DNA from: Clavaria fumosa
Lineage: Eukaryota > Basidiomycota > Agaricomycetes > Agaricales > Clavariaceae
Assembly (NCBI GenBank): GCA_951802425.1
Contig: OX637797.1
Location: forward strand, 2,666,001 to 2,730,000
Reading direction: 5' to 3'
DNA: 64,000 bases
Made by a program: the position numbers and the translations under genes. The notes below the pieces were generated by a model, which had not been told where the DNA came from, made no database searches, and saw only the letters and a list, made by a program, of their open reading frames with translations. Position 1 is the stretch's first letter. Every line of letters begins with the position of its first letter. Of the stretch, positions 25,963 through 36,384 are shown piece after piece.

Positions 25963-27385
25963 CCATGCTTGCCCACGACTCGCTCACTCATTCCAAACAT
26001 CCGCTACGAAAGGAGGGTATCGATGGTATCGAGATGTGGATAGGTATTTATCACCTGCACCTCGCTAGATCGTAATTCATCGCGGTTACATATAGGTACC
26101 TTAGCCTCTGGGGAGAGGCGTCTCTTGTTCTCGTCTGCTCAGGTCGACTATATTCGATATTGGCTTCACGCTATGCAATTGACCAAAGAAATCATTCCAC
26201 TACCGTACTCTGATTGTCTCGTGATGGCCTCGAGCTTGAGGAGTGTTTCCCCCGTCATCTATAAAAATGGTGGTGCCCTTAGAAAGGCTGTAAAGGTTCT
26301 ACATTTTTTCCCTCAGACAGCATTATGTCTCGCCTGAACAACTCAACAGGACATCTCCAAGAACAACAAGCGCTTGAAGGGCGCTAGTGATTCGCTCAAC
26401 GCACGACGTGACACGTTCGAGCGCATCCGCGCCTTGTGGGCGGCCAAGGTTGGTGTGTGGTGCGCTATAGACTTTGAGGCCTGGGACCGCGACCACGCTT
26501 TGCTGACGGAGGTTGGATGGAGCTTGGTGGACTGGCAGGACGGAGTTGCGACGGAGGAAAATGTCCACCTTATCGTCGCGGAGCGCAGGGGTTACAAGAG
26601 CACTTACGTCGACCAGTGGCGGGATGTACGTTCCTCCTATGTCTCTCAATTGTGATTGTGAAAGGCTCGACTCACGGACAAGGCAGAATTACAACTTCGG
26701 TAAAAGCGAAGACGTTAATAAAACCACATTTGCCAAAAGGATTCATGCGTTATTCGCCCGCCTTCGAAAAACGAATGGTCCTGTGTTCCTCGTGTTCCAC
26801 TCACACAGGGACGACATTAGGTTCATATCCTCGTTTTGCTCGCGAGGCTGCTCCAGCTTACCATCGCACCCCCAACCTATCAGATACCTTAACTCCAAAG
26901 GTGTCCAGGCACCTATCCAAGACATTTCGTATTCCCTCCCTGATTCCCCCTCAAAGACGGGTCTTTTTGTAGTCGACACAGCAGAGATGTTCGCGGCTCT
27001 CGAGGGTGAAAGTAACAGGAACATGCGCTCCTTGAAGACTGTCTGTAACCATCTTCAGATCCAAGCTAGTTTTCTGCACAATGCCGGAAATGATGCATAT
27101 GTAAGTCTGACCTTGTGTTTATCTCCTGCGCAATCATTCGGCCCTGTGACTGATGGTGCACAATAGTACACGCTCTCCGCCATGAAGTCAATGGCTTCAG
27201 GCGATCCTCTCGACACTCAGCGTGAATCGCGTTGGCCGTCCAAAACTGAGGGTGTCAAAGTCCAGTTTATAACTCGAGACGAGGAGAATGACGATGAATT
27301 GGATGATGTCATGCCCCCTGTCGCGGGATATGATCCAATTACGGGGCAGCTGATCAACTCCGCAGCTGATGAGGGCGAAAACTGA
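25963..27385 (+). CDS. Gfd2/YDR514C-like protein with RNase H-like fold
   Basis: Resembles the fungal Gfd2/YDR514C C-terminal domain family, whose core has an RNase H-like exonuclease fold and unknown substrate. The first exon used (ATG 25963, MLAHDSLTHSK) joins in phase to SGERRLLFSSAQVDYIRYWL. A further exon gives SPVIYKNGGALRKAVK. The nuclease-like core follows: VWCAIDFEAWDRDHALLTEV (with the DFE motif), PVFLVFHSHRDDIRYL, GLFVVDTAEMFAALEG (second acidic position), then LQIQASFLHNAGNDAYYTL with the expected His/Asn/Asp cluster. Introns lie after WIG, AVK, WRD, DDI-R and NDAY. The C-terminal tail is acidic. The true N-terminus may lie further left. Confidence 0.82.
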
Positions 27386-27477
27386 GGCAGAGGGTAATAC
27401 TGAAGCTTTTATTGTACTTGTACTTTGTATCGAGCAGCCATGACTGATAACAAATGCTCGTTGACTATTGCCATGGC

Positions 27478-29064
27478 TCATTCTTCCTTGGCCTTTGCGT
27501 CGAGGTCTTCATCTTCACCTTCATCCTCAGATCGATCGTCAACGACATCTCGTGTAGTAATCGTTCTGCGAACGAACTGGTCAGCAACAGTTGAAAATAC
27601 ATCTCATATTGTATACACGTACCTCACAAGTATCCGCATCATGAGGAAGTACCAGAACAGATTCAAACCTTGCAGACAAGCAATAGGAAAGAACACTTGG
27701 TATTTCATCCAACGCGCGAGCCAAACACCATCAGCAGGAGACCACCGCCTCGCCTCGTCCCTGGGTCATGACTATGTTGAGGGAAGGCGAGCAAATTGAT
27801 CAGATGCGCTCACGGTATTAGCTCAAATTCATGCCAGGCACGGTATAAAATAACGAGATTCAGCCAGTGTCGAAAATATCTGGACTGGGAGATGAGCAAC
27901 GGAGCAATACGAGAGTCATTCAACAAGTATGACGCACGACCAGACACAAATGAAAGTCAAGAACGATACTATCTTCGCACGTTCCCGCTGCAGGTAGTTT
28001 AGAAGTTTAGATAACTGTACGCCATATTAGAATCTTTTGGGTTTCGCAATGTTCTAGAAGGAGACGTACAGCGAGCAAAACGTCAGGAATATCCATGCTG
28101 ATGAAGATAGCGTTTCCAATGAGGGTCAAGTTGGTAAGATAGCTCCATCTGCATGCCGAGTAGAACTAAACACAATGGATACGCAATTCGAAGAACCTTC
28201 ACCCACCCGACCAACCACAATGTGATGAAATGGTGAGCTACGAGCTCCGCGTGATCTTTGCGGGGCTTCTCGAGCCCAAGAATGAGCACCAGAAGTTGTT
28301 GAAGCCAGTAGGAAAGTTGCAAGAGATAGTAATATTTCAACTCTCTTTTCATATCCCAATGTGGATAACCTTAAAGGAAATTTAAGTGCGACTCTTCACG
28401 AGGAGATGGGTTTCAGTACCGAGAAATAAATACTCCGTTCGAAACCACCAGGTAGGCAAGTCAGACATGATCCACTAATTCTATGCGGTTAGCTTGGGCA
28501 CTGTTGATGAGATAACAAGTACCCACAACACCGAATGCGCCCATGAATCCGAAATAGAGCATAGCATAACATTGCTCCCCGAACCGGAAAATCTTCGCTT
28601 CTTTTCTCAAACCAAAGTACTTCGCAGCCGGCCGACAAAAAGTGATGATGATTGTCTGCCTCACGAAGGACCAGAAAACAACATAATAGGCAATGAACAG
28701 TAGGTCTAGGTAGCTTTTAGCGTAGCGTGTGCCACCTGGAGCCGAGGTCGGAATTGGATTGGAGATAAATAGGAAGGCCGCAAAAGGATTTGTGACGCCT
28801 GGCGCAATGTATGGGGTGAAAAACTCCCAGTTCAAGTACGGTACTAAGGGCAGGAGAAGAAATTTAAAAGAAGAAGCTTTTGGCATTTGGTAAGATCATG
28901 CACATGTCGAGCAAATGGAGGTGTCACACACAAGGGACCACTACCCAACGCGTAAACTTGTGCCATGGTTTAACACTGGTTCCGCGTGCATCGTCGAAGG
29001 TGAATTTACTCTCCAACTCGGAAGGGGTGCTTGGAAACGAGGAGTTGGGCGTAGCGTGCAGAGG
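27478..29064 (-). CDS. LAG1: ceramide synthase (LAG1/LAC1, TLC domain)
   Basis: An ER multi-pass acyl-CoA-dependent ceramide synthase. The TLC domain shows YLDLLFIAYYVVFWSFVRQ, YFGLRKEAKIFRFGEQC, PTWWFRTEYLFLGYPHWDM, YWLQQLLVLILGLEKPRKD and the Lag1 motif with its two His residues in VAHHFITLWLVGWSYLTNL. Exons are joined by short introns. One has donor GTTGTG and links FMGAFG to WIMSDLP. The N-terminal exon, TPSELESKFTFDDAR followed by KPWHKFTRWVVVP, joins SSSFKFLLLPLV. The first coding exon upstream of 29064 was not found, so the N-terminus is incomplete. The C-terminus is a long acidic tail (DDRSEDEGEDEDLD) typical of fungal Lag1, where a kinase CK2 site is usual. It is convergent with the Gfd2-like gene. 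Confidence 0.92.
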
Positions 29065-29798
29065 CCTTGTACAAACACATTATCAGTGGTTTTTCGCCAA
29101 AGTCCAGTGAGGAGCAGGCGAACGTTTGAGACATAAAAGGGCCTTTGAGGTGATGAGTATTATCCCTGTTCGCGATGGCCCGTCAACCACATCGTATCGG
29201 CTCGCCCTCAAATCAAGAGGCAAGTTAATTACTCAATGCCCTGCGCGAGTCGCTGAACGGTTTCCGCACGGATCCGGATGGTGGGACTGGAAGAGGTCAT
29301 GCGTCGCGGTCGAGTTGAAGTTGAAGCCTGTCTTGTTTCGAGCTCGATTTGTGGCGCTACCTCAAAGTCAAAGCTTCAGAGTGACACGCTTGTACAATTG
29401 TGCTCAAGCTCTAAGAATTCAAAACTTGATTTATATGCTAATTAGCACCAGGCAAAAGCCGCAAAAGCCCTGATTCACCAAATTAGTGCTAATTAACAAA
29501 TGCTATAAACTTTTCGAGGTAGGTATACTAGCATCACCAAGACGATTGCCACCACGAGCCGTATTTCAAGTTCTCGGCCTTCATCACCAACATCGTCAAT
29601 CCATTCCTGATAAACAACAAAAGTTGCCAAAGTCGATATTTGAGAGAGGCTTCAAGATAGATTTGGCGTGCACGTCTTTGGTTGATTCGGGACCCATGTT
29701 GGTGGAATAATACGCTGCTACCTATTATTTCACCTGACCAAGCAAATTCACGTCACCTGATTCCTCGAGGAGAACTGACGGCATCATCCTCGAGCATA
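29065..29798. promoter_or_regulatory. divergent intergenic region LAG1/REX3-like
   Basis: Probably holds the missing first exon or 5'UTR of LAG1 and the exonuclease promoter. It contains the perfect 12-bp palindrome TGCTAATTAGCA (29436-29447). An inverted partner GTGCTAATTA (29486-29495) flanks two GCAAAAGCC copies. Confidence 0.35.
29439..29495. repeat. inverted repeat with TAATTA cores
   Basis: TAATTAGCAC at 29439-29448 and its exact reverse complement GTGCTAATTA at 29486-29495 face each other across 37 nt. The spacer holds two GCAAAAGCC units. TAATTA is the core bound by many homeodomain factors; that role here is inference. Confidence 0.6.
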
Positions 29799-31687
29799 AT
29801 GTTCTCCTCACTGGGACTCTTTCAAACCGTTCGATGTCCTAGCGTGGACAGCTGCACCCGCGTCCAATGTCTCTTCACTCACCGAGCCGACCTTCCGACC
29901 AAGGACACACCAGTTGTCGAGCAATCTCAGACTGTGTCTACCGCTTCCACTTCAACTGTGCCAACAGGTCAACCACATGTGATCCCTGCCAAAAGAACCT
30001 CGAGTTCCATTTCGTCCCCAACGCCCGGAAAAAATGAAGGAGCGCAAGGGGAACCCTCGAGGAAGCGGCAGATTCTAAGCTTCGCCCAGAAGCCCCTGGC
30101 TGTGCCAAGCGCCTCGCAGGCATCTGTGCGTTCTCTCAAGTTATTATTCCAGAAAGACTGACAGACCGCATGTCTATGTCGCGGAAAGACAGGCGCGCCT
30201 ATTCTCCGTGTGAATGCCGCGCGTTCTCGAGTTCCAGTCCCCGTCCGCCAAGTAAGCACCAGTTCGAGGTCTCATCAAGTTATCGTTAACGCGCTTCAAG
30301 GCCATGCTCAAGTCACTTTATGAACAATTTGTCGTAATGTATGCTGCAATCCTCCCTAGTAATCCGGCTATTGCTGCGGAGCACGCCCTCAAGCAGGAAG
30401 AGGAAGTTTACGAGAAATCCAATAAATTGACCTATAGAAATGTACGACCTTCCTGCTCTCTACTATAAACCAAGATTTCTAGTCTTTATATGTAGGCAGT
30501 CATAATGTCCATTGCTGCACTCAAACGTCGACCCTTTCCCGACTCCATCTCGCATCCCTCGGTAGGGACAGAGGAAGACCTCCAGACCCGTGCAGAATTG
30601 CTCAAAACTGTGAAGAGCACAATAACGCTGACACGCACTCATCTTCAGTCCCTCCTGCTTACAAACAAAGACATGCAGAATTACGGATACATATTAGACA
30701 TCCCTGACGGACCGGGAGGAGACAGGCCAAACGAAGAGGGTAATGTTCGGACATGTGAGCGGTGTAGTCAGCCATTCATGGTCAAGGGTGTGGCCGCAAC
30801 GGAAGAATGTGCTTACCACTGGGGCAGGCCGTATTCCAAAACCATCAATGGTGGTTTTCCACATTCTGTCATAGTCTTGCGTGCACTCACGTCGGGAAGC
30901 AGGCGAGAAATTGCGAATATACAATTGCTGTTCGAAACCCACATCGCAAGCCGAAGGCTGCGTCCGTGGACCTCACGTCTTTTACGAGCATTCTCCCTCA
31001 GATCTACATTCGAGACACCCTTTCTCTCGCTCTCGACCTGCCACAATGTCCGAAGATACCGCTCTCGACGTCGTTGCGCTGGATTGCGAGATGATTTTTA
31101 CCACGGCAGGTTTTACCCTGGCCAGGGTCTCGGTCATCGATGGGACCGGCAGAGAAATCTTTGACGAGTTCGTGAGGATGAGTGATGAGGTCGAAGTCGT
31201 GTATGGTTTCGTTATATGTACGTTCTTCTGCTGACCCGTTGCAACAGCGACTACAACACTCGTTTTTCTGGCGTGACGGAGGAAAACTGCCGCTTGGCGA
31301 TTTTGTCTCTGTCCGCTGTTCGGACTTCTTTGGACGCCTTCATCAGCTCGGATACCATCATCATTGGACACGCTCTGGAGAATGACCTAAAGGCGCTTCG
31401 AATGATACACACGCAATGCGTTGACACCGCCGTCCTTTTCCCTCATAGATCAGGTCCGCCGTATCGGCGTGCGTTGCGAGATTTGTGAGTGTGCAGGTTT
31501 GCGTTGGACAAAAGTTGACGTCTCCTTCCGGAACAGAGTCAAGGAACATCTTGGATCTGTCATTCAAGCGGGCGGTGGGACAGTCGGACACTCATCTGTC
31601 GAGGATTCCATAGCTACCTTGGATCTCGTAAAGTTGTATGTGCAGACTAAGTCCAAAGCCAATCGTGGAGATGGCGACTCCCGCTAA
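29799..31687 (+). CDS. RNA exonuclease, REX3/REXO1-like (DEDDh)
   Basis: A 3'-5' RNA exonuclease of the Rex1/Rex3/REXO1 group, involved in trimming stable RNAs. The N-terminus has a CCCH-like finger (CPSVDSCTRVQCLFTH). A helical linker follows (LKSLYEQFVVMYAAIL). Next is a cysteine-rich segment (TCERCSQPF, YHWGRPYSKTING, YNCCSKPTS, EGCVRGPHVF), likely zinc-binding as in this family. The DEDDh nuclease is last: VVALDCEMIFTTAG (Exo I), IIGHALENDLKALRM (Exo II), and GHSSVEDSIATLDLVKLYV (Exo III with catalytic His and Asp). Several short introns separate these parts. One has donor GTGTAT after DEVEV and an acceptor before DYNTRFSG. It ends NRGDGDSR and is convergent with APS1. Confidence 0.9.
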
Positions 31688-31861
31688 TGTCAGTAGTTTG
31701 ATCAACATCTGATGAGAAATGCTACACGGAAGCTAGTGCTGTACACGAGAACTACGGCTTGCGAAGTTGACAAAGCAATGCGCGGCGCTAAAGCAAGGGA
31801 CCTTTGAGGCAAGTGGGAACAAAAAACCGTTATGCTTGCGGGATGGTTCGGAATCAAAAAC

Positions 31862-32721
31862 CTAACCAGATCGCGAACCTAAGCGTGCCATAGTATCCTC
31901 ACTGTTCTCTTGCTCCTCTGCGCCATCAGCCTGGGTCACCTTTGAGCTGCTATCAGGGGGCAAGTCCACTGCTGCGACGGGAGAGTTGGAAACGTACGAC
32001 ACGCAAGACGGATTTTTTTGACGATTCCTGCAGCTCCCCGGCTATGATGAGCTCATCCAGAATCTGTGCGTCGTGGGATCAGAAAGGGGAACGGACGTGG
32101 GGCCTTGCAACGTACAGCATATGCTTTCTGAAAGTTGAAAATCCTGGATACGGATGATGGTGATTCGCGCATGGCGTGGGCAACTCGGAGAAAGGGCCCT
32201 TACAAGTCGAGTTCGCACACCTGGATAATATACAAACGTCTGAGCTCCGCGCATGCACCGACAACTAAAGATCCCAACCCACGTTTCCAAAGTACCTGTC
32301 CAACACCTCCACAAAACGGTGTATAATCTCGAGCGTTACCAGCTCATTATCGTCGCTGCCGATGCCGCACACGAAGAACAGCGACGCGTAGCGTCGATAC
32401 ACGACCTTGCTGTCTAGGTAGGATAGCGAGCGATGGTCACCCCGAGGGAATTGTCTCTTTTATCTCTATATCATAAGTACGCACCTTTGTATTCCAGAAA
32501 GTTACACATCCGCGTTCTCCGGGCGAGGACGAGTTGCGTCACGTCCTTGACAATCTTTGCCTTGGCTTTGGGTGGGGTGGTGGTGAACCATTTCGACAGG
32601 CGAACCTTCCCTATAAAAGATTCAGAGGTTTGCACGGTTCAACGACGACTTCAGGAGAGAGCAGTGCCCGAGGGCTGTTTTGCGTACCTTGCCTGGAGAC
32701 GAGTAGAATGTAGTTGATCAT
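31862..32721 (-). CDS. APS1: AP-1 clathrin adaptor sigma subunit
   Basis: The small (about 155 residue) sigma chain of the AP-1 adaptor at the trans-Golgi network and endosomes. Spliced exons give [99 protein letters not shown] and SSKKSVLRV. The last intron (donor GTACGT, acceptor GTGACCCAG) joins to [12 protein letters not shown] and ends LGSRSG. A nearer CAG acceptor gives a wrong frame. [12 protein letters not shown] with this C-terminus favours AP-1 over AP-2. A LAA2-like AP-1 accessory gene lies elsewhere in the window. Confidence 0.94.
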
Positions 32722-33334
32722 GGCTCGCGCTTCACTCCACGCTTGATGCTGATGTAATAAAGTAGCAGTAAAGCAGCCACCTTAGGCGTATCTTCCAGGC
32801 TGAAAGATTTACATTCACGATAACTCAGCTGTGCGTGCCGAGGCCAAATTAGCTGCTATCCGGAAGGGCGCTTGATTCACATACACAACCATCCCATACA
32901 CAAGGATCTCATTCTCCCTCACATGGCTCAAGCATTCATCTTTCCTCACCGTCGCCATCCCCCTCACACACAGTTAGGCCTCCTCTCCTGTTTCGCCCAA
33001 TCTACTCCTTTCGGGGAGAACTTCAGGGTCTTCCCCAGTTACGCTACGATCAGATTGGATGAGCAGAGGTGCGCTGTGCGTGTGTATCGAGTGAATTGTG
33101 TGTTTGTGGATCCGTGACGAAGATGTAAAAAAAGACATGCAGCTACTGGCTAACTTTGTTCATCACCACATTACCGCGGGTCCACAGAGTCAGACGAACG
33201 ATTACGGTACGAGATTAAGTCAATGAGATGATAATGCTTGTGCTGAGAGACTAATGTTCTCAGAAAAGTGGGAAAGAGGGAAAAAAATATGTAAATCTTC
33301 AGGTCCATTGCCATGAGATGCATTGTATATGGAT
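32722..33334. other. intergenic region upstream of APS1
   Basis: Holds the APS1 promoter and the 3' flank of the next minus-strand gene. Pyrimidine-rich stretches occur at 32900-33000. No gene was recognised. Confidence 0.4.
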
Positions 33335-35857
33335 CTAAGAAGGGGCTGCTGGTCTTCGGTTCGAACTCTTCATCGTCGCGACGGGCGTTGATACGGACCT
33401 TGAGGGAGCGGCCCGCATATGTGAAGAGGGCAAGGGTGATTCTTGCGGCCGTCGGCCGTTCGACGGGTGCGTAGATGCAGACGGTTGCCACGAGGATCGC
33501 GGAGGTACATTCGCGCCACGCTGTGGCTTTCGCGAGAGAGACTCATCGCCGCCAGAATTTCGCCGATACTGATCCTGCAAGGCGAGAGAATGGCGATGCG
33601 AAGACCTAGAATGCGAAGGTTGTGGAAGAAGCAGTGGCGAATCGAACTGTGCCGATCGCTGGTCCCGTTGATCCCCTCTATCTGACCCCATTGTGTTTGA
33701 AGCCGTGCTCGACCTCCTCGAGGAGCTGGCATTTGTGGGGTTTTTCGGACGAGGGTACTGCTGCAGTACGAAGGGTGGGGTTGGCGGTAAGAGAGGGACT
33801 TCTGTGAGATACATCGGTATCACAGGCATCGCAGGAACGGGCATCGCAGGAACGGGCGGCATGTGTCCTGACCACGTAGAGTAAAAAGAAGCACGATCCG
33901 ATGCCGGGGCCAGAGAGTTGCGTGTGTTGCCATACATTCCCATCTCATGTAGGCGTAAATCGTCTGCAGAGGAAAACATGGCAGGTGACCGCATATTTTG
34001 CAGGCTGGGAGCTGGGGGGGCTTTCACACTGGGCGGCCGTGAGCTCCCAGCTGATGAACCAGCGTTTGGGGATGGTCCGCCAGACGAGTCTGACGCCTGT
34101 CTGCGACTTGATGACAAGTGATCATGCACGGGTCTGTGCTGCCGCCTTGGATCGGGGTGATGCGTCGTATCATGCTCGGCGCTCGAAAACGACGACGAAG
34201 ACGGCACGCCATATCCTTCGCGTTGGTTTTTCTGCCTCAGCCTTGCGGCTGCGAATTCCCCTGCATAGAATCTGCGCTTCCTCTCCTCTTCCATCGTTCT
34301 TTTCTCCTTCTCCCAAGCCTTTCTCTCCCGCTCCCACTCTGACCGCTCTGCTTCACGCTGGGTCCTTTCCGCCTCTATTTTACGTCGTTCTTCTTCGAAT
34401 GCCCGACGTTCACTCTCCTCCTGGAGAAACTTAGCCTTCGCTTCGCGTCGCTTCTTCATACGCAGGACGTATCCCAGCGGTATGGAATCATCCTTGTCGC
34501 CCTCTGCAAATCTGACGCCACGCTTCGTTGACGGAGGCTCTGCATCAGAGTCAATCATGATTTTGGGGCCTGTCGGGGGATCGGGCTCAGGTGCGGGGAT
34601 AAGTGGCCGATCGGTGATGCCGCCCGAAGAAGTAGGTGAAACTTGTGGTGAAACAGGTCCGTATTGCATTCTAAGCGGAGAGGGCAGTGCTTTGAACGGA
34701 GCCTTACGTGTGTCTCCGGGGACTTGAGACGCCACATTAGCGCGAAAATGAATTCTGAGGAGGAGGAAAATCTCACCTGCGACCAAAGTCTCGTTGATTG
34801 GAAGAGGCATGGGCGGCTCCGGATCAGGAAGGCGCTCTAAGCCTCGATCAAATTCAGTGTATATCCCTGCAAGGACTTCCAGAGACTCGGAATACTCGAT
34901 CTCCGGGACGCCGAAAGCTGTGCCTTTGATGTGCGTGACGTTGAGACCCTCGAGGCCTTCATCAGCAGGAGTCCAGCAGAGCATCCGTTCTTCGAATGGC
35001 CTCCTTGAGGCCCATCGTTTTAGACCGTGGCTGTGTGACGACATTCTTTTTACGTCAGGAACGACAATATCAATATTTGAATGAGGCTGGGAAACACGTT
35101 GCAATGGCGTCGATCGGGAGCCGAACGAGCGTAGTAGCATTTCATCTGCATGTGTGAGGGGTCCATTGAGCCGTTTGAGTAAACGCCGCCTTTGCATCGT
35201 GGACTCGAGTGTCTCCTGAAAATGAGAATGACGCGACATATTGCATGAGCGAGGATACAAATGAGTGCCTGGTAAGTGCAGGAGAGGAGGGGCAGTTTGA
35301 GGCGTGACGAGCTTGTTTGAGGTTATCATTCTTGCGTACTCTCGACAGCGGGCTGGGGTTACCGGCTTGGCTGGGTTATGGGCGGCGTCGCGGCTCGTGG
35401 GATGAGATCCGGAGTCAGACGATGATTCCTCAGATGTGGTCTCATCGTCTGAAATTCTTGGCCGCCTGGCAGGGGCAGGTCGTAAAAGTGGTGGGGCGCG
35501 AGGCAGGAAGGTGGAAGTTGGCGAGCGTTCTTGTTCTTGCCGTGGGGGACGGAGGGAATTCCCAGACTTTTTGCGCCCCATCCAAGGGATCCACGAAGCC
35601 CTACTCAAGAATGTGCCCGATGACAGTGCATCATCGTCTGGGGTACGAAGGTCAGTGGAGCCGCTGGAGGTGGAGGCAGAGGACTTGGTCAGTTGCGGGG
35701 TAGGGGGGGCGGAAGAGATTGTCGGGGACGATTCCAGAGAGTTTGAGACCTGCGTCTTTTTCCTGGCGTGTTGTCCAGTGTGGTGGGGGTGAGAAGAGGA
35801 GACACCATCAGGTCTGTCTGAGCGCTTTGTCGTGAAGACGGCGGTAAAGCGGCGCAT
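33335..35857 (-). CDS. large low-complexity coiled-coil protein, uncharacterised
   Basis: Unrecognised. One long open frame runs from 36082. I prefer ATG 35857 (MRRFTAVFTTKRSDRPDG), where protein-like sequence begins. About 840 residues, mostly Ser/Pro/Arg-rich and probably disordered. A better conserved-looking segment near the centre reads EERMLCWTPADEGLEGLNV and FGVPEIEYSESLEVLAGIY. A charged helix follows (KRREAKAKFLQEESERR through EEERKRRFYAGEFAAARL), likely a single coiled coil. The C-terminal third has a PVPAMPVPAMP duplication and ends NRRPAAPS. A possible in-frame intron (GTGAGA to CTCAAG) sits after NETLVAG. It may be a scaffold or cytoskeleton-associated protein, but nothing proves this. 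Confidence 0.75.
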   Translation of the reverse strand: MRRFTAVFTTKRSDRPDGVSSSHPHHTGQHARKKTQVSNSLESSPTISSAPPTPQLTKSSASTSSGSTDLRTPDDDALSSGTFLSRASWIPWMGRKKSGNSLRPPRQEQERSPTSTFLPRAPPLLRPAPARRPRISDDETTSEESSSDSGSHPTSRDAAHNPAKPVTPARCREYARMITSNKLVTPQTAPPLLHLPGTHLYPRSCNMSRHSHFQETLESTMQRRRLLKRLNGPLTHADEMLLRSFGSRSTPLQRVSQPHSNIDIVVPDVKRMSSHSHGLKRWASRRPFEERMLCWTPADEGLEGLNVTHIKGTAFGVPEIEYSESLEVLAGIYTEFDRGLERLPDPEPPMPLPINETLVAGEIFLLLRIHFRANVASQVPGDTRKAPFKALPSPLRMQYGPVSPQVSPTSSGGITDRPLIPAPEPDPPTGPKIMIDSDAEPPSTKRGVRFAEGDKDDSIPLGYVLRMKKRREAKAKFLQEESERRAFEEERRKIEAERTQREAERSEWERERKAWEKEKRTMEEERKRRFYAGEFAAARLRQKNQREGYGVPSSSSFSSAEHDTTHHPDPRRQHRPVHDHLSSSRRQASDSSGGPSPNAGSSAGSSRPPSVKAPPAPSLQNMRSPAMFSSADDLRLHEMGMYGNTRNSLAPASDRASFYSTWSGHMPPVPAMPVPAMPVIPMYLTEVPLLPPTPPFVLQQYPRPKNPTNASSSRRSSTASNTMGSDRGDQRDQRSAQFDSPLLLPQPSHSRSSHRHSLALQDQYRRNSGGDESLSRKPQRGANVPPRSSWQPSASTHPSNGRRPQESPLPSSHMRAAPSRSVSTPVATMKSSNRRPAAPS

Positions 35858-36374
35858 AGCTGAACGGAGAACAGAACGGCGGGAACAGAACGGCGGGAAC
35901 GACGAAAAGGAGGATGAATTAGAACATGGGAATGGCCGACCACCAGGGTGGTTACTAGCCCGCGCTCGCTTACGGCTGTGGACAAAACTGCCCTGACCTG
36001 GATCTGAATTTACGAAATGACCCTGGACGAGTTCCACCAGACGCAAGATCACGATAGGGCTTCTAAACCCTTGAGCGCTCAAGGTCCCGCGTGGGTGAGG
36101 GGGTTAAAAGGAAGGGAGTTGACGAGAGCAATTGTTGTACCTCGTCGCAGATATTTGAATGGTTGAGGGTCAAACTGACTAGCGATACTGCCATTCGTTG
36201 ATATCAGACTTGTGACTGTCGCACGCTTAACGGAGCAAACGGGCGTGTGACACTGACACACGTGTGACGTAGGCAAGTAAGCGCTTGCCGACAATGCCGA
36301 GAAGACGGTCTTTTCTCAATCTGGTCTGGCGCAGTCTCAGAAGTTGTTTGACAATTGTAATTGTTTACATTCAT
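35858..36374. other. 5' flank of the low-complexity gene and RRN7 3' flank
   Basis: The open frame continues to an ATG at 36082, with an imperfect tandem AGAACGGCGGGAAC duplication at about 35870-35900. It may be 5'UTR or an N-terminal extension. The rest is intergenic, ending in a (CATT)n run. Confidence 0.35.
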
Positions 36375-36384
36375 TCATTCATTC
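36368..36384. repeat. (CATT)n microsatellite over the RRN7 stop codon
   Basis: Four CATT units followed by C. On the minus strand they read GAATGAATGA, and the RRN7 stop TGA (36375-36377) lies inside the run. Confidence 0.8.

Noticed and set aside
36083..36294. Separate small gene upstream of the low-complexity protein
   Set aside because: A 71-codon frame without family resemblance, and no splice link to the main frame.
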